Positions 8,216-20,204 are shown, numbered from the stretch's first letter. The stretch is 64,000 nt of DNA from Argyresthia goedartella (GCA_949825045.1 OX463814.1:31700383-31764382), one strand, 5' to 3'. Made by a program: numbers and translations. Notes: a model not told the origin generated them from the letters alone.

Positions 8216-11200
8216 ATTATGATCTCACAGGCAAACCACGGGAATAGTCTGGTTGTCAATGGAGAAATCTGTGGAATACCATGTCTCCTTACCATAGACA
8301 CCGGAGCTTCTCGGACTGTGATCAGCTCTCGGCTACTGAGACACCTGACCAGATATCATCTAGTCCGACCTAGGCATCTCCAGCTGCAAACTGCTACCGG
8401 CCAGTACATTTCCGTCCAAGGAGAACGAGAGTTAGCTGTGAAAATAGGTGAAAAAGAATACTGGCATAAAATGATCGTTGCTAACATCGTCGACGACTGC
8501 ATTATTGGATTGGATTTTATGAGGAGACATGACTGTAAAATCGACTTGAAGGTTGGAGTTCTAAAGTTTGGAGTTGATGAGATTCCTCTACAAGGTGGAG
8601 TAAATGGAAATGTTTACTGTACCAGGAGAACCATTCTTCAACCAAGGTCACAGGTTTTAGTTCCAGTGAAATTGCCGAACTCCACAAGGCCGCAATCTCA
8701 CCGCTGTGTGGTGGTAGAGAGGTTGGATGCTGATAAACCGTGGATAACAGCCCGTACAATGGTAACCACGGCATCTACAGCATTTGTAAGGATCCTTAAT
8801 CCAAGCGACACGGAATGCGTCCTCAATAAAGGAACGCTGGTCGGATCATGCCAAGAAATTTCTTGGATAAGAGGCTGCCGGGAATCTGAGGTAAACGTGA
8901 AACCTGGGCATGTTAAGCCTTCAATGGATGTTGAAAAATTACTAAATGACTCCAGGGAGCACCTAACCGAGGAGGAATTCCTTAAGGCGCGTAGCTTACT
9001 GCTACGATATCGCAACGTCTTTTCTTCGCATGATGATGACATTGGAAGAACTGGAGTGGTTCAGCATGAGATCGACACTGGGGAAACAATGCCTATCCGA
9101 CAGCGCCCTCGGAGAGTTCCAGTAGCTCGGGAGAAGGAGGTTGAGGGCATGATCGAGGAAATGCAAAGAAGCGGCGTTATTGAACCTTCAACAACCCCGT
9201 GGTGTTCTCCCGTAGTTTTGGTTAAGAAGAAGGACGGCACCATGAGATTCTGTATTGACTACCGTCGACTTAATGATGTAACCAAGAAGGACAGTTATCC
9301 ACTTCCACGAATCGACGACACTTTAGACACATTGAACGGAATGAAATGGTTTTCAACGTTGGATCTGAAAAGTGGCTATTGGCAAGTCGAAATCAAGGAC
9401 AAGGATAAGGAGAAAACGGCCTTCTCTACCGGCAAGGGACTCTGGCAGTTCAATGTTATGCCATTTGGACTGTGTAATGCACCAGCTACATTTGAGAGAT
9501 TAATGGAACAAATATTAGCTGGACTTCTAGGAGAAACTTGCTTGGTCTATTTGGATGACATCATTATCGTTGGTAGAGACTTCAACGACCACTTGAATAA
9601 ATTGGAGAAGGTGCTAGGCAAACTACGAGGGGCAAATCTGAAACTCAGTCCGAAGAAATGCTCGTTTTTCAAACGTAAAGTGAATTACTTGGGACACGTG
9701 ATTTCGAAAGACGGCATCCAGACAGATCCTGAGAAGATTAGCGCTGTGAAGGATTGGCCGACACCAAAAGACAAGACTGCAGTACGTGCCTTTTTGGGGC
9801 TTTGTTCATACTACAGACGTTTTGTGAAGAACTTCTCGGATATAGCAAAGCCTTTGCATCAACTAACGGAAGAAAAGCGATCATTTGACTGGAACGAACA
9901 ATGTGAGTCAAGTTTCAACGAGCTTAAAGGAAGACTTTGTGAAACGCCAATATTGGGGTATCCAGACCCGGATGAAGATTTCATTGTGGATACAGATGCT
10001 AGTAATACTGGAATTGGAGGTGTCTTGTCGCAAAAGAAAGGAGATAACGAAGTTGTGATTGCATATTTCAGTAAGTCATTGTCAAAACCAGAGAGGAATT
10101 ACTGTGTAACTCGGAGGGAATTGCTAGCAGTTGTCAAGACGTTACAACATTTCAGCAAATACCTGCTGGGAAGAAAGTTTCGTATCAGAACTGACCATGC
10201 TGCTTTAAAGTGGTTGCTAGAATTTAAAAACCCCGAGGGACAAGTGGCGAGATGGATTGAACAACTGCAGGAGTATGATTTCATCATCGAACACCGTAGT
10301 GGGAAATCACATGGAAATGCTGACGCCCTATCACGTAGACCTTGTGCGGACGACTGTAAACATTGCTCAAGACAAGAAGGCAAGGAGTATGTTCGAATGA
10401 TAAGAACTGATACGGTTAGCGACGAGTGGAGTGATGAAATCATGCAGCAAGCGCAACAAGAGGACCCTGACGTGAGACCCATTTTTGATTGGATTAATGC
10501 TGGCGCACCTAAACCAAGATGGTGTGATGTAGCTCCTATGAGTGCGGTAACAAAAAGCTACTGGGCACAATGGGATAGCTTGGTTATGCATAATGGCGTT
10601 CTATGTAGAAAATGGGAATCAACAAATGGGAAAGATGCTCACCTGCAAGTCGTTGTCCCAAAGAAAAGGGTGAAAGATGTTTTGAGAAGCTTTCACGATG
10701 GAACATCCGGTGGACACCTTGGAGTAAAAAGGACCCTAATGAAAATTCGGCAACGCTTTTATTGGATTCACTGCCGAGAAGATGTTGAAAATTGGTGTAA
10801 ACGATGCACTAACTGTGCATCAGTCAAGGGACCGCATACCCGTAGCCGAGGAACACTCAAGTTGTACAACGTGGGAGCCCCTTGGGAAAGGGTTGCGTTA
10901 GATGTCGCAGGACCATTCCCAGCATCGGACTCCGGAAACAAGAACATTCTTGTCGTGATGGATTACTTCACGAAGTGGCCTGAAGTATTTGCCATTCCTA
11001 ATCAAGAAGCGGAAACCATAGCTGAAAAGTTAGTGAACGAAGTATTCTGCCGGTTTGGGGTACCACTCGAAATCCACAGTGATCAAGGAAGAAACTTCGA
11101 GTCTGCGGTCTTTCAGGAGACTTGTCGCATAATGGGAATTCATAAGACGAGGACTACGGCGTATCATCCACAGTCAGATGGAATGGTTGAGAGATTTAAC

Positions 11201-11779
11201 CAGACACTGGAGAGACATCTAGCCAAGGTCGTTGAGAGCCATCAAAAAGATTGGGATCGGCATATCCCCCTCTTCCTGTTGTCTTATAGGTCGGCAACTC
11301 ACGAAAGTACGGCGGTTACTCCATCGTATGCGAATTTTGGAAGAGAACTCCGTCTGCCTGCAGATCTCCTGACTGGACGTCCGCCCGATACACCGAGGAC
11401 CATCACGGAATATGCAAATGATTTGCGGGATCGGATTGATGATGTTCACAGCCTGGTACGTGAACACGGGCTCCACGCTAGTATAAAGATGAAAACCCGA
11501 TATGACCGGAAGTCTTATCAAGTGGGTTTTGAGGAAGGTTCGTTGGTGTGGCTACATAACCCTATGCGACGAGTAGGAAAGTCCCCGAAACTATCTCCGA
11601 ATTGGGAAGGGCCTTACAAGGTAGTCACCAAAATAAACGACGTCACGTATCGAATCCAGCGGAATCCTCGTAGTCCGAGCAAGATTGTTCATGTTGACCG
11701 GCTGGCCAGATACCACGGAAATAATGATGCTCGGGACGAGCATGTCTTAGGAGGGGGTAGTGTTACGTCGGTAGGTTAG
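8180..11779 (+). CDS. pol: Pol polyprotein: protease, reverse transcriptase, RNase H, integrase
   Basis: 1199 residues from the first ATG, but the frame is open from 8093 and is probably entered by -1 slippage at 8156-8162 as a Gag-Pol fusion. Order: protease with DTGAS at residue 40; RT with FCIDYRRLN, YPLPRIDDTL, MPFGLCNAPATF and YLDD near 457; RNase H starting VDTDASN near 603; integrase with an HHCC finger (near 850), catalytic D in LDVAGPFP (about 907), D in HSDQGRN (about 967) and E in MVERFNQ (about 1003), the last two in D35E spacing; then a GPY/F-like tail (LSPNWEGPYKVV). The stop lies 19 bp inside the 3' LTR. All catalytic residues are present. It copies element RNA and inserts the cDNA with a 4-bp stagger. 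Confidence 0.96.
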   Translation: MGRVLAGGRNVPIMISQANHGNSLVVNGEICGIPCLLTIDTGASRTVISSRLLRHLTRYHLVRPRHLQLQTATGQYISVQGERELAVKIGEKEYWHKMIVANIVDDCIIGLDFMRRHDCKIDLKVGVLKFGVDEIPLQGGVNGNVYCTRRTILQPRSQVLVPVKLPNSTRPQSHRCVVVERLDADKPWITARTMVTTASTAFVRILNPSDTECVLNKGTLVGSCQEISWIRGCRESEVNVKPGHVKPSMDVEKLLNDSREHLTEEEFLKARSLLLRYRNVFSSHDDDIGRTGVVQHEIDTGETMPIRQRPRRVPVAREKEVEGMIEEMQRSGVIEPSTTPWCSPVVLVKKKDGTMRFCIDYRRLNDVTKKDSYPLPRIDDTLDTLNGMKWFSTLDLKSGYWQVEIKDKDKEKTAFSTGKGLWQFNVMPFGLCNAPATFERLMEQILAGLLGETCLVYLDDIIIVGRDFNDHLNKLEKVLGKLRGANLKLSPKKCSFFKRKVNYLGHVISKDGIQTDPEKISAVKDWPTPKDKTAVRAFLGLCSYYRRFVKNFSDIAKPLHQLTEEKRSFDWNEQCESSFNELKGRLCETPILGYPDPDEDFIVDTDASNTGIGGVLSQKKGDNEVVIAYFSKSLSKPERNYCVTRRELLAVVKTLQHFSKYLLGRKFRIRTDHAALKWLLEFKNPEGQVARWIEQLQEYDFIIEHRSGKSHGNADALSRRPCADDCKHCSRQEGKEYVRMIRTDTVSDEWSDEIMQQAQQEDPDVRPIFDWINAGAPKPRWCDVAPMSAVTKSYWAQWDSLVMHNGVLCRKWESTNGKDAHLQVVVPKKRVKDVLRSFHDGTSGGHLGVKRTLMKIRQRFYWIHCREDVENWCKRCTNCASVKGPHTRSRGTLKLYNVGAPWERVALDVAGPFPASDSGNKNILVVMDYFTKWPEVFAIPNQEAETIAEKLVNEVFCRFGVPLEIHSDQGRNFESAVFQETCRIMGIHKTRTTAYHPQSDGMVERFNQTLERHLAKVVESHQKDWDRHIPLFLLSYRSATHESTAVTPSYANFGRELRLPADLLTGRPPDTPRTITEYANDLRDRIDDVHSLVREHGLHASIKMKTRYDRKSYQVGFEEGSLVWLHNPMRRVGKSPKLSPNWEGPYKVVTKINDVTYRIQRNPRSPSKIVHVDRLARYHGNNDARDEHVLGGGSVTSVG
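11749..11760 (+). other. Polypurine tract
   Basis: AGGAGGGGGTAG abuts the TGTTACG start of the 3' LTR, the expected place for the plus-strand primer. It overlaps the last pol codons. Confidence 0.75.
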
Positions 11780-12559
11780 GTCAAAAACTTTGAACGTCAA
11801 TTTCAGTGCTTTAGAGGCGTTTTCAGCAGGCTGAAAAGTCATTTCAGGCCGTTTCAGAAGTTACTCTATCACATATCTAAAGATCGAAATTTCACCCAAG
11901 TTGCCGTCGTTTTCAGGCGCCTGAAACATGTTTTCAGTCCGTTTCAGGGCACCCTCTATCAGATGACGCCATAACCTGAAAACCCGTTTTCAGGCGTTTT
12001 CAGGACCCCTTATGGGCCTCTGAAGCACAAATCGTTATATGGCGATATATCCGGTAGGAGTGACAGAGATAACACTACTAGAAAGAGATAGCTATACTCG
12101 GAACATTCGAGAAGTGTGTGACAGAGATAGCACTACTAGAAAGAGATAGCTATACTCGGAACATTCGAGAAGGGAGTGACAGAGAGAGTGCACCATTAGA
12201 GAGAGACATATATGGTCTCGAATGTTCTCGGCCCGCACGCTGGTCCTTACTAGAATATTCGCGATATGTGTGGACAATGTGTCCAGAGCGGCTCCGCGGG
12301 ATATAAAAGGCGTCGACGGCCGGCGCGAGTTAGTTATATTTTAACTGCGATCGAGTGCTAGTACAAGGATAATCGGAAAGAAAGACTCTTCGTGTGAATA
12401 GTGAGTGCATAATTAGTGAAATAGTGTGTGTGTGTTTTAGTGGATTTTATGTACAGTTCGTTTGAATTGTAAGTGCCTAATTTGGGTAATAAAGTGAGTG
12501 TTTTAATTAGTGGATTAATTCGTGTTTTTCTATCAAATGCGAACCCCACGCTCGTAACA
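11761..12559 (+). repeat. 3' LTR (799 bp)
   Basis: Copy of 6211-7009; the only difference seen is T at 11768 against C at 6218. It ends CGTAACA and is followed by the second ATAC. Confidence 0.96.
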
Positions 12560-13611
12560 ATACCATAGGACATCACACTATGAAAGTAACTAAAATATAC
12601 TAGCCTAGATGTAGCCACATCCTTGCTTTGTCTGATGTTCCTAACAGCGTAAGCCGCAGAACTTAATTTACCAGCCAATTTATCTATGTGGGGTCCCCAC
12701 TGCAATTTGCTATCAATGGTTGTTCCAAGAAACTTCGTATCATTTACTAATTCTAACGTGCTGTTGTCTAACACTAAACTGGTCTCAACTTGCCTGACAT
12801 TTGGAAGTGAGAATTTGATACACTTGGTTTTACCAGCGTTTAACAATAAATTATTAACTGTGAACCAATTCAAGGTTAAAGACAATACACCATTAACATC
12901 ATCAAATTCTCCTTTTTGTCTTTCAATTTTGAAGACCAGTGAAGTATCATCAGCAAACAACAGTATGTCAGTTAATTTCTCCACCATGAAAGGCAGATCA
13001 TTAATATATACCAGGAATAAGAAAGGGCCTAATATGGAACCTTGTGGAACGCCCATTTTAACACCCGATCCATCAGATTTTACGCCGTTAACTTCTGCCT
13101 TTTGAATTCTATTGCTTAGGTATGATCCTAGTAGATCCAACGCTTTATTTCTAACTCCGTAATGATTTAATTTAATTAATAGCGTATTATGATCAACACA
13201 ATCAAACGCCTTCGACAGGTCGCAAAAAACTCCGATAGCATCCTGTGCGGCCTCCCATGCAGAATAAATATGAGATATAAGGGTAATACCTGCATCCGTA
13301 GTCGATTTACCCCTAGTGAAACCGTATTGTTTGGCATGGAGTTGTTTTGTACGGTTGAAGTATGAGAGCATTTGATTGAGTATAATCTTTTCAAATATTT
13401 TACTTAGAGTTGGAAGAACAGATATTGGTCTGAAATTTGAAGGATCACCCTTATCTCCCGACTTGAACAGAGGTATCAGTTTACTTTGTTTCATGAGGTC
13501 TGGGAAAGCCCCATCGTCAACACATTTATTGAATATATAAGCTATAACTAGAATTACTGAACCAATGACTTTGACTGATATACCCCACAGGTCTTCCGTA
13601 TTTTTTAAGTT
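12560..13611 (-). pseudogene. Jockey-type ORF2 reverse transcriptase, part 5' of the LTR insertion
   Basis: From about 13611 down to the insertion point, the - strand frame carries EDLWGISVK, then LIPLFKSGDKGDPSNFRPIS, FTRGKSTTDA, DLSKAFDCVDH, GVPQGSILGPFLF, and the FADD catalytic motif near 12955. It continues to YFHSVMSYG, where the Ty3/gypsy element interrupts it. The first ATG is at 13494. The element is 5' truncated near 13612, since endonuclease and ORF1 are missing. The remaining frame has no other break, so truncation on arrival followed by the recent LTR insertion is the simplest history. Confidence 0.85.
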
Positions 13612-13612
13612 A

Positions 13613-14860
13613 AGTAATTAAAAAAAGGTAGTTAAGGTTACATATGATACCATATAAGTATTAGGTAAATAATGTTTTACAGAACTACTCCTGCTCTACA
13701 AACAACTCGTCCTCATCCTTACTTGGTTTGCTGGAAGCGATCTCTTGTTAGAGATAAGCCTGCTCTTGTACACTATTTATATGTACAAGTCTCTACTCTT
13801 TCTAAATTATGAATTAAGCTAGTTATTCAGTGCACCTGACAAGGAAATAGCCCGTCGCCGCAGCCGCAGAAATAAGGAGTTCGCTGGCGAAATTCATCGC
13901 GTTGATTTCACTCCCTGTTAAAACTCAAAACTCAAATCATTTATTGATACTAGGCACTTTTACAATTCAAACACTTACTTAAGTCTCATATACAAACTTA
14001 CATACACGTTCCCAAAATATTCCTGTCCAAATAATTTAAGACCTAAAAGCTACTTATCCTGTCCCCAGACAAAACAATATGGTATTAAAATGGTACAATG
14101 TGGTCCCTTTAACATGGCTACAAAAATATAACATAATTTAACCAAAAATCTCCAGGAAATGGAAGATTTAACAAAATCTTTTAAAATGTTACCTCACAGA
14201 AAAATCCTACTACGTGCTGCTGATCGGGTCAATGTAATAGTTATGTGTATGTGTAGATAAATTTGTTATACCCTGTCAGGGTGCATGTACCCTACATACA
14301 TTTTCCACCTGTAGTGTGTATTGTACATGTTATATGCAAATAAATGAATTTGAATATGAATACATGGAAAAAATAAAACAAATAAGATCAACTAAACTAA
14401 TGAGTACATAACTGATTTGAGTTTGAAAAAGGAAATTTCTCCTTCAAGTGGTGATTCATGGCCGAATCTCGCCCAGGAAAAAGAAACTCCATGAACTCTA
14501 CCAGTGCTTCGGAAATACGCCCGTCAGAGAAGATAGCACCAAGATACTCTACGGGGGTGTAATTTTTTCAGTTTTCGTCACTTTTCGAACGATATAATAT
14601 TAGCAACTTATATGTTTTATGTGCCTATGTCCCTGATTATTATCACTGAGCTGAGATGTCTGATGATGTAGTGTGCGACATTTTCAATTTCCCGTCCCGT
14701 CTTCAGCAGGATAATCTCTCTGCTTGCGGCTCTGGATTCTCTTTCACTTTTCCCGGATGCACAGGCGGCAACTCAGAGTCTGAGGCTTACTCAAAGTCAT
14801 GAGGTCACTAACTCAAGCTCGGGAAATGACAGCTTGAGCGGCACTTTAGTTGAGCAGCAT
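13613..14860. other. Gene-free stretch with old retroelement 3' UTR scraps
   Basis: No frame resembles a gene. 13700-13810 (GATCTCTTGTTAGAGATAAG region), 13920-14110 (starting with ACTCAAA repeats) and 14225-14375 (ending AATAAATGAATTTGAATATG) look like 3' UTR fragments of non-LTR elements. No boundaries could be fixed. Confidence 0.4.
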
Positions 14861-14861
14861 T

Positions 14862-15055
14862 TAAGACAACATAATCATAAACATTTACATACAGGCACAT
14901 ACATTGCTTCTGGCCCTAGGATACCCTGTGTCGTGGGAACGAGAAACAGAACTTAACATCCAAGTCCTGGGGTGGGGAATAATTTATTTTCTCCCCAGCC
15001 GCGATTCGAACCCAGGAGCTCTTGCTTGGGGGCAGAGCCTCGAACCGCAACGCCA
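14862..15055 (-). mobile_element. tRNA-derived SINE, family A
   Basis: On the - strand the head has an A-box-like TGGCGTTGCGG and a B-box-like GGGTTCGAATC (15003-15013 on +). The body contains the complement of ACATTGCTTCTGGCC and TACCCTGTGTCGTG. Related copies are at 32826-33030 and 55272-55412, all in the same orientation. Confidence 0.65.
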
Positions 15056-15825
15056 CAGAAATACATAATACCAGGTGTTCGTCTTGTAATTTATGTTTAA
15101 TGGCCTATTTCAGGAAGTCTCGATGCTCTATCAAGAAGTATAGATTTATAGGTAATTTTACAAAATTTACAATTTATCTGTACATTAGGGCATCGACACT
15201 ACGTTTCAAGCCATTTCTAATGGAAATAAACTTTTTAGAAGGACTGGGAAAACAACTGGTTCTCTTTCTTGTAAGGTTGAGCATATTTCAATATTATTAT
15301 CATTATTATTATTATTATCGTTTATTCGTTAACATTACATTGTGTTCGAAATAAGTTTAAAGCACTGTCATATTATTGCAACCAAATCAACAATAATTCC
15401 AAATAATAAAATAAAATAAAATAAAATTCAACAATAATTCCAAATAATAATCCTAACAAGTAAATTCATAAGTTCAAATGTCAATAAAAATACAACAAAA
15501 TGAATTAGCTATGTCATCTTCAAAATTCATCTAGAGAGTAGCAGCACTTTTCTAACAAAACTTGTTTTAATCTTACTTTAAATACGTCAATAGACTGAAT
15601 TGTTTTTAGCTCAGTAGGCAACTTGTTAAAAAAAATGCTTTAAATAAGCACAATGTGAAACTATTTCTAACTTAGGAGCTATATCACAAGTTAGGTCTTT
15701 CCTTCTAGTTTCTAGTCTTATAACCCTCTGATTATCTGTTTCACCTTTTTGATTTTTTACAAGTCTTGTAATCACCACCAAAAAAGCTCGGTACCGTCAA
15801 AATGTTGAGTTTCTTGAAACATGGC

Positions 15826-18091
15826 CTACATGATTCCCAAGGCGGAATACGCTAGATAATCGGTATAGCTCTCTTCTGCCCCCCAAAGCGCTATACTGTA
15901 TCGTAGTTTGGACTCTACCAAAGCATAACAGACCAGTTTCAGTTGATCGGAAGTAAGTTCGTCTCTTAAACTTGATAAGGCGTTACATGCAGAACCGATT
16001 GAATCCGTAACTGACTCTAGATCTGCCTTCCAATTTAAGTCGGCATCTATGGTGACACCTAAAAATTTGGTGGTATAGACCGACGAAATTTGCTGGCCCC
16101 CTAATTGACTCATTTATATTATCATTTCCTCTAGTAGTGTTTCTAAAAAGGATAAGGCTTGTTTTCTGGACATCAGAGTCAAATTTTTAGCATTAAACCA
16201 ATTCTGAAATTTAACAGTAGCACAATCAACTCTATAACTAAGCTCAGACAAATTCGATCCAGAAATAATGGCATTAGTATCATCCGCAAAGAGTACGAGC
16301 CGGAGACCATGTTCAGCGTTCGACATATAAGAAATAGGTTTATTTATGGAGATAATAAATAGAATAGGTCTTATTATAGAGCCCTGCGGCACTCCCTGAA
16401 AAATCTTGACGAACTGAGATCTAACCCTCTTCTCAGTTGTGTCATCAACTAGGCTTTTGTCTCCACAAACTGCCTCCTGTTTGGCAAGTAAGATCTGAAA
16501 AGATTGTAGGCTTGGTTTCTTTAACCATAATGCTCAAGTTTAGCTAACAATATGTTATGATCAACCGTGTCAAACGACGAAAGTCCAGAAAGAGACGCGC
16601 CTTTTTTTTTAAAGTTTAACTCCCGTAGAAGATCCTCCAATGTGTTCATAGCCTCACTAGTACCGACTCCCTGCCGATATCCAAATTGACGACTGTTAAT
16701 TATGTCTCTACAACCGAGGTGATCTTAGTAGATCTATCTATCTAGTAATCTAGGCTAGTGCCTAGATTTCATAATTTTTCCGAATATTTTGGAAAGAACC
16801 GATAGTAAAGACATTGTTATGTAGTTTTTAGAATCAGCTTTGTTTCCTTTTTATGCACAGGTACTTTTAGCAAGCTTAAGCTGATCTGGAAAAATAGCAC
16901 TATCCATACAAAAATAGTAGAAATAAGCTAAAGATGCTGCTAGAAATAAAATGCACTCTTTAATTAGACTTATGGGTATCTCGTCAACACCACAAGATTT
17001 CTTATTATCTCATCTGAGTTCGTGTGCGTCAATTTCATTTCATTTATTTCCGGGTTTGTGTTCCTCTTTAACAGATCCAACGCCTTTTCAGGTTCTACCT
17101 TGTCGTGTGCTATATGCTGACTAAAATTATTGCAAAAGTTTTCTGCAATATGTTTAGGGTTAGTAATTTGATTTTGTCCCACTTTAAGTACAATTGTATC
17201 CCTATTAGTTATGTTGATTTTATTTCTACGTTTGTTGACAACCTGCCAGACAGTTACCGAGTTTCTAGAACCCATTATCTCATGTTGTACAGATAGTGAT
17301 TTTGCCTTTCGTATGACTCTACGGTATATTCTATAGCAATTACGTCTGTATGTTAAAAGTGATTCATCGTTGCGGTTAATATTTAAAGAACCTAATACTC
17401 GCTTCATTAAGCTAGACACTCTGGTGGCTTTGGTCACCCAATTTAATTTCTTGTTTCTTCTAAGATTAATTTTGCGGCGGCTAATCTTGAAGCAGTCTTT
17501 AAAAATCCAATAAAATCTAGAGATAAAACCATTTACTCCTAAATTGTACCAGTTGGTTGTGAGAGCTATGTTAGTCTGCAAATTTCTCTTTAGATTTTTT
17601 ATTGATAGCCCTTTTTTCTACATAAACTACTGGTTCCCTGTGCCTTGGTTGGCAAAACTTATCCTCTACCAATTTAGTCAAGATCCCCGCATGTCCATCT
17701 GAAAGACCATTATGATCAACCATTACCTTCTTTAAATAATCAACTTGTATGTTTGTGAGAATATAATAAATGCAAGAATTTACTTCATTTCGAATAAAAG
17801 TGGTAGTATTTACAAGATGCCTAGAGTTGTAACATTTTAAAAGGTTAATAAATTCAGTCTTGTGGTCATTATCTGCACTCATATTTATGTTAAAATCCCC
17901 GCAAATAACACATTTTCTATCAAAAAATGCTGCATTAATAATTCAAGCTTATTAATAAATTTATTGTACTGTGTGCCATTTTGATAAATACAAAATATAC
18001 ATATATTTGTGGCTAAATCTTTTATACCACAGATTTCAAAACAATCATTCTCACTCAGTGATTGAGAGTGAGACAAAACCTCCACATTCAC
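15826..18091 (-). pseudogene. ORF2 remnant (endonuclease + RT), several frameshifts
   Basis: Recognisable blocks are the endonuclease GLSDGHAG (an SDHA-type motif altered by one residue) near 17700, the RT start MPQGSIIRPILFI near 16390 with LFADDTNAI, and a C-terminal FLGVTIDADLNWKADLE block near 16060. At least four frame changes separate them, so it is dead. Confidence 0.7.
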
Positions 18092-18744
18092 TCACAGTAT
18101 ACATTGATTTTAGCAGTTTCTTTTTCTTGCAAGTAGCAGGTAGAGTTTCAGTAGGTGACGTGCATAAGGATTTCAAGCTGAGTATTATTTTGTCTTTTTC
18201 CTCTACAATTTTATGAAGCTTGTAAGTTTCTGACAATAGTCTCTCGATTTCCAGGTCTACTCCTGCTAATTTTGATTGAAGATCCAATATAGTACTCTCC
18301 ATTTCTTGATTTTTCTCGTGTATGTTGGAGCCAATATCTGGACAGCTCCTATTAATGTCATTTTCCGGGTCTAGTGTATCTCCATAATGTTCTTCATCAA
18401 TTTCTTCTTCTTCAGACGATAGAGACGAAAAACTATTTTGAACAGGAATATTCGCACTATATCTATGGCGCCGTCGTCTAGTAACATTTCTAGAAGTTTG
18501 GTGTCTCATATAAGGCTGTAATAGGCGGTGGAAGGGATGGAGCCTGTAAACATTTGTTTCCTGAATTCGGCCCTAATTTAAGTTTACAATCAGGACATTT
18601 CCACGATCTGTCATAATTATGAGCAGTCCTTTTATACTCTTCTGTTGGGATATCAAGACATATAGGGTGAAATCTTTTCTTACAGGAGCAACACGAAATC
18701 CGCTCGTATATGTTTGTTCTCTTATTACACACCGAGCAGTTCAT
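18051..18744 (-). pseudogene. ORF1 remnant with PHD-like finger
   Basis: Starts MNCSVCNKRTNIYERISCCS with a C-x2-C...C-x2-C-x4-H-x2-C...C-x2-C finger in the first 55 residues. The second part (18509-18051) is in another frame and is rich in Ser/Glu with a heptad-like helix. The frame change near 18500 breaks it. Its equivalent in the intact element at 2136-3206 has the same domain order. Confidence 0.65.
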
Positions 18745-19321
18745 TTTTAACTCGATTTTTATTTTATTTCAGATATTATCTACTTTATGTATGTATGTGG
18801 TACCTACTGAAGTTTAGATCTGCCGCTTAACTTGACTAGATGGAGTCACTTTTTGCTAGCTTTCAAGTCAGCTGATTGGTCAGCTGTCTCTTGTCCTTAG
18901 TGGGCACATTTCAATTCAATATAATAGATGGATTGCTGGCTGCGAGAAACTTATTTATTCAGCACGTGGTTAGCAGCACCATCCGGAGGACACGACCAGT
19001 GCAAGCTTTAAGTTGGGGGTTGGGGTGGATTGGATTATGTAAATGATGTGAATAAATAAATAAGGTTTTCATTTTCCTTAAAAGTGAGCATTTTGTCTGC
19101 AATACTCCTTATACATAAAATATACTTAGACAAGTCAACAACTCAAATCAATACTTTGCAAAAGTATACAAGTTGGCTTGTAACAAAATACGTGGCGAAA
19201 ACTTGCTGACAGACCGTCTTCTGTAAGCTACTCCTTTGTGGTGCGACATCAGCCCTTATGATGATGTTTGCAGGGCATAGATAGTTGACGACTGGTGTAG
19301 CTTTTCTGGATCGCGGCGTAG

Positions 19322-19540
19322 GTACATTCGAGTAGATCAATCTGCGTTGCTTCGGTGGAAATTGAAGTAAACTCGATTTCGTCTGTCGCCACCCCGCCCG
19401 CCTCGGTATGGAGCTATGATATAATAACAGTGCAGACGCCGAATGCTGTTTTAAAGGATTCAATTACTATTGCTGGGCCTCTCCTCGCGCTAATCATCAC
19501 GATCCTGTGCCAAACGATCCAGCGAGATCCCGCAAGTTGA
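19322..19540 (+). other. Unidentified open stretch ending in a hydrophobic segment
   Basis: Open from just after a TAG to TGA at 19538-19540, with no ATG. The end reads SITIAGPLLALIITILCQTI followed by QRDPAS, which looks like a membrane anchor with a short polar tail. It could be a 3' exon or part of a transposon. No splice partner was found, and I do not recognise it. Confidence 0.25.
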
Positions 19541-20204
19541 TGGTCAAGTCTACGGGATTTGCCCACTAGCCGTGTCATTCCTATCCATCCATGGTTATTA
19601 ATTGAAGATGACTAAGTCCTCGGTCCGTACGCCATCTTGGCTATGGGGAGGCATATAATACAATATGAGGTGAAGGTATTACTAGGTAGGTAATACCTTG
19701 CGATATCTGAAGAGCTCCACTTTCACAACAAGGGCTTTACTTAGCTATTTCAAGCGACCGAAGCGTCTCCGTGACAGCTTGGGCCAAAATGCTTACCTAT
19801 TTGTATGTTCGTCCAATGTTCTTTGACGGGTTGCATTTCTCGACCGATTCCAGTAAAATTTTGTGAGCAGGTTTGATAATGTCTATTTTTGTCGATTCAG
19901 TTTTTGGAAATTTTTCAACAGCCAATTCAAGATCGCAAAACTTAGTTTACAAAGATGTTGGTGCTGCTACTTTGATACTCTATACGTAACCGGGTACAGT
20001 AATTTGATAATACAACGCCCCGAGCGACTGTACTATGATACCATTATATCAATACTACAGACTGAATGGAGAGGTAATAGATAAAGATGGAAGAGGGATG
20101 TGACCGTCTATCTATGTCACCACGGCATGGTGGTTATTGTACAGTCCTATTGCTCTGAATGAAAGTTTCAAATTTGAATAATCTCAAAATTCTCGTAAGA
20201 TTCG

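Larger units (their letters stand above)
6211..12559 (+). mobile_element. Complete Ty3/gypsy-type LTR retrotransposon, 6.35 kb, inserted in a Jockey-type element
   Basis: All hallmark parts are present in order: 5' LTR 6211-7009, primer-binding site, gag, pol (PR-RT-RH-IN), purine tract, 3' LTR 11761-12559, and ATAC duplications. The LTRs begin TGTTACG and end CGTAACA. By eye they differ at one base (C at 6218, T at 11768, a CpG change). No env-like frame follows pol. Intact frames and near-identical LTRs imply a very recent insertion that may still be mobile. The lineage within Ty3/gypsy is not assigned; pol has a GPY/F-type integrase tail. Confidence 0.96.
15285..18775 (-). mobile_element. 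Decayed CR1-like non-LTR retrotransposon with ATT-repeat tail
   Basis: The - strand holds a PHD-finger ORF1 (18744-18051), endonuclease pieces (18091-17571), a linker (17581-16970), an RT piece with FADD (16392-16114) and a C-terminal piece (16113-15826). The pieces lie in different frames with stops between them. The 3' end is an (ATT/ATA)n run at 15290-15320 on +, typical of the CR1/L2 group. The 5' end is near 18775. No target duplication was found. Confidence 0.75.

Noticed and set aside
12358..13494. Single 378-residue RT gene on the - strand
   Set aside because: The C-terminal part past 12560 is the LTR read antisense; the genuine frame continues at 6210.
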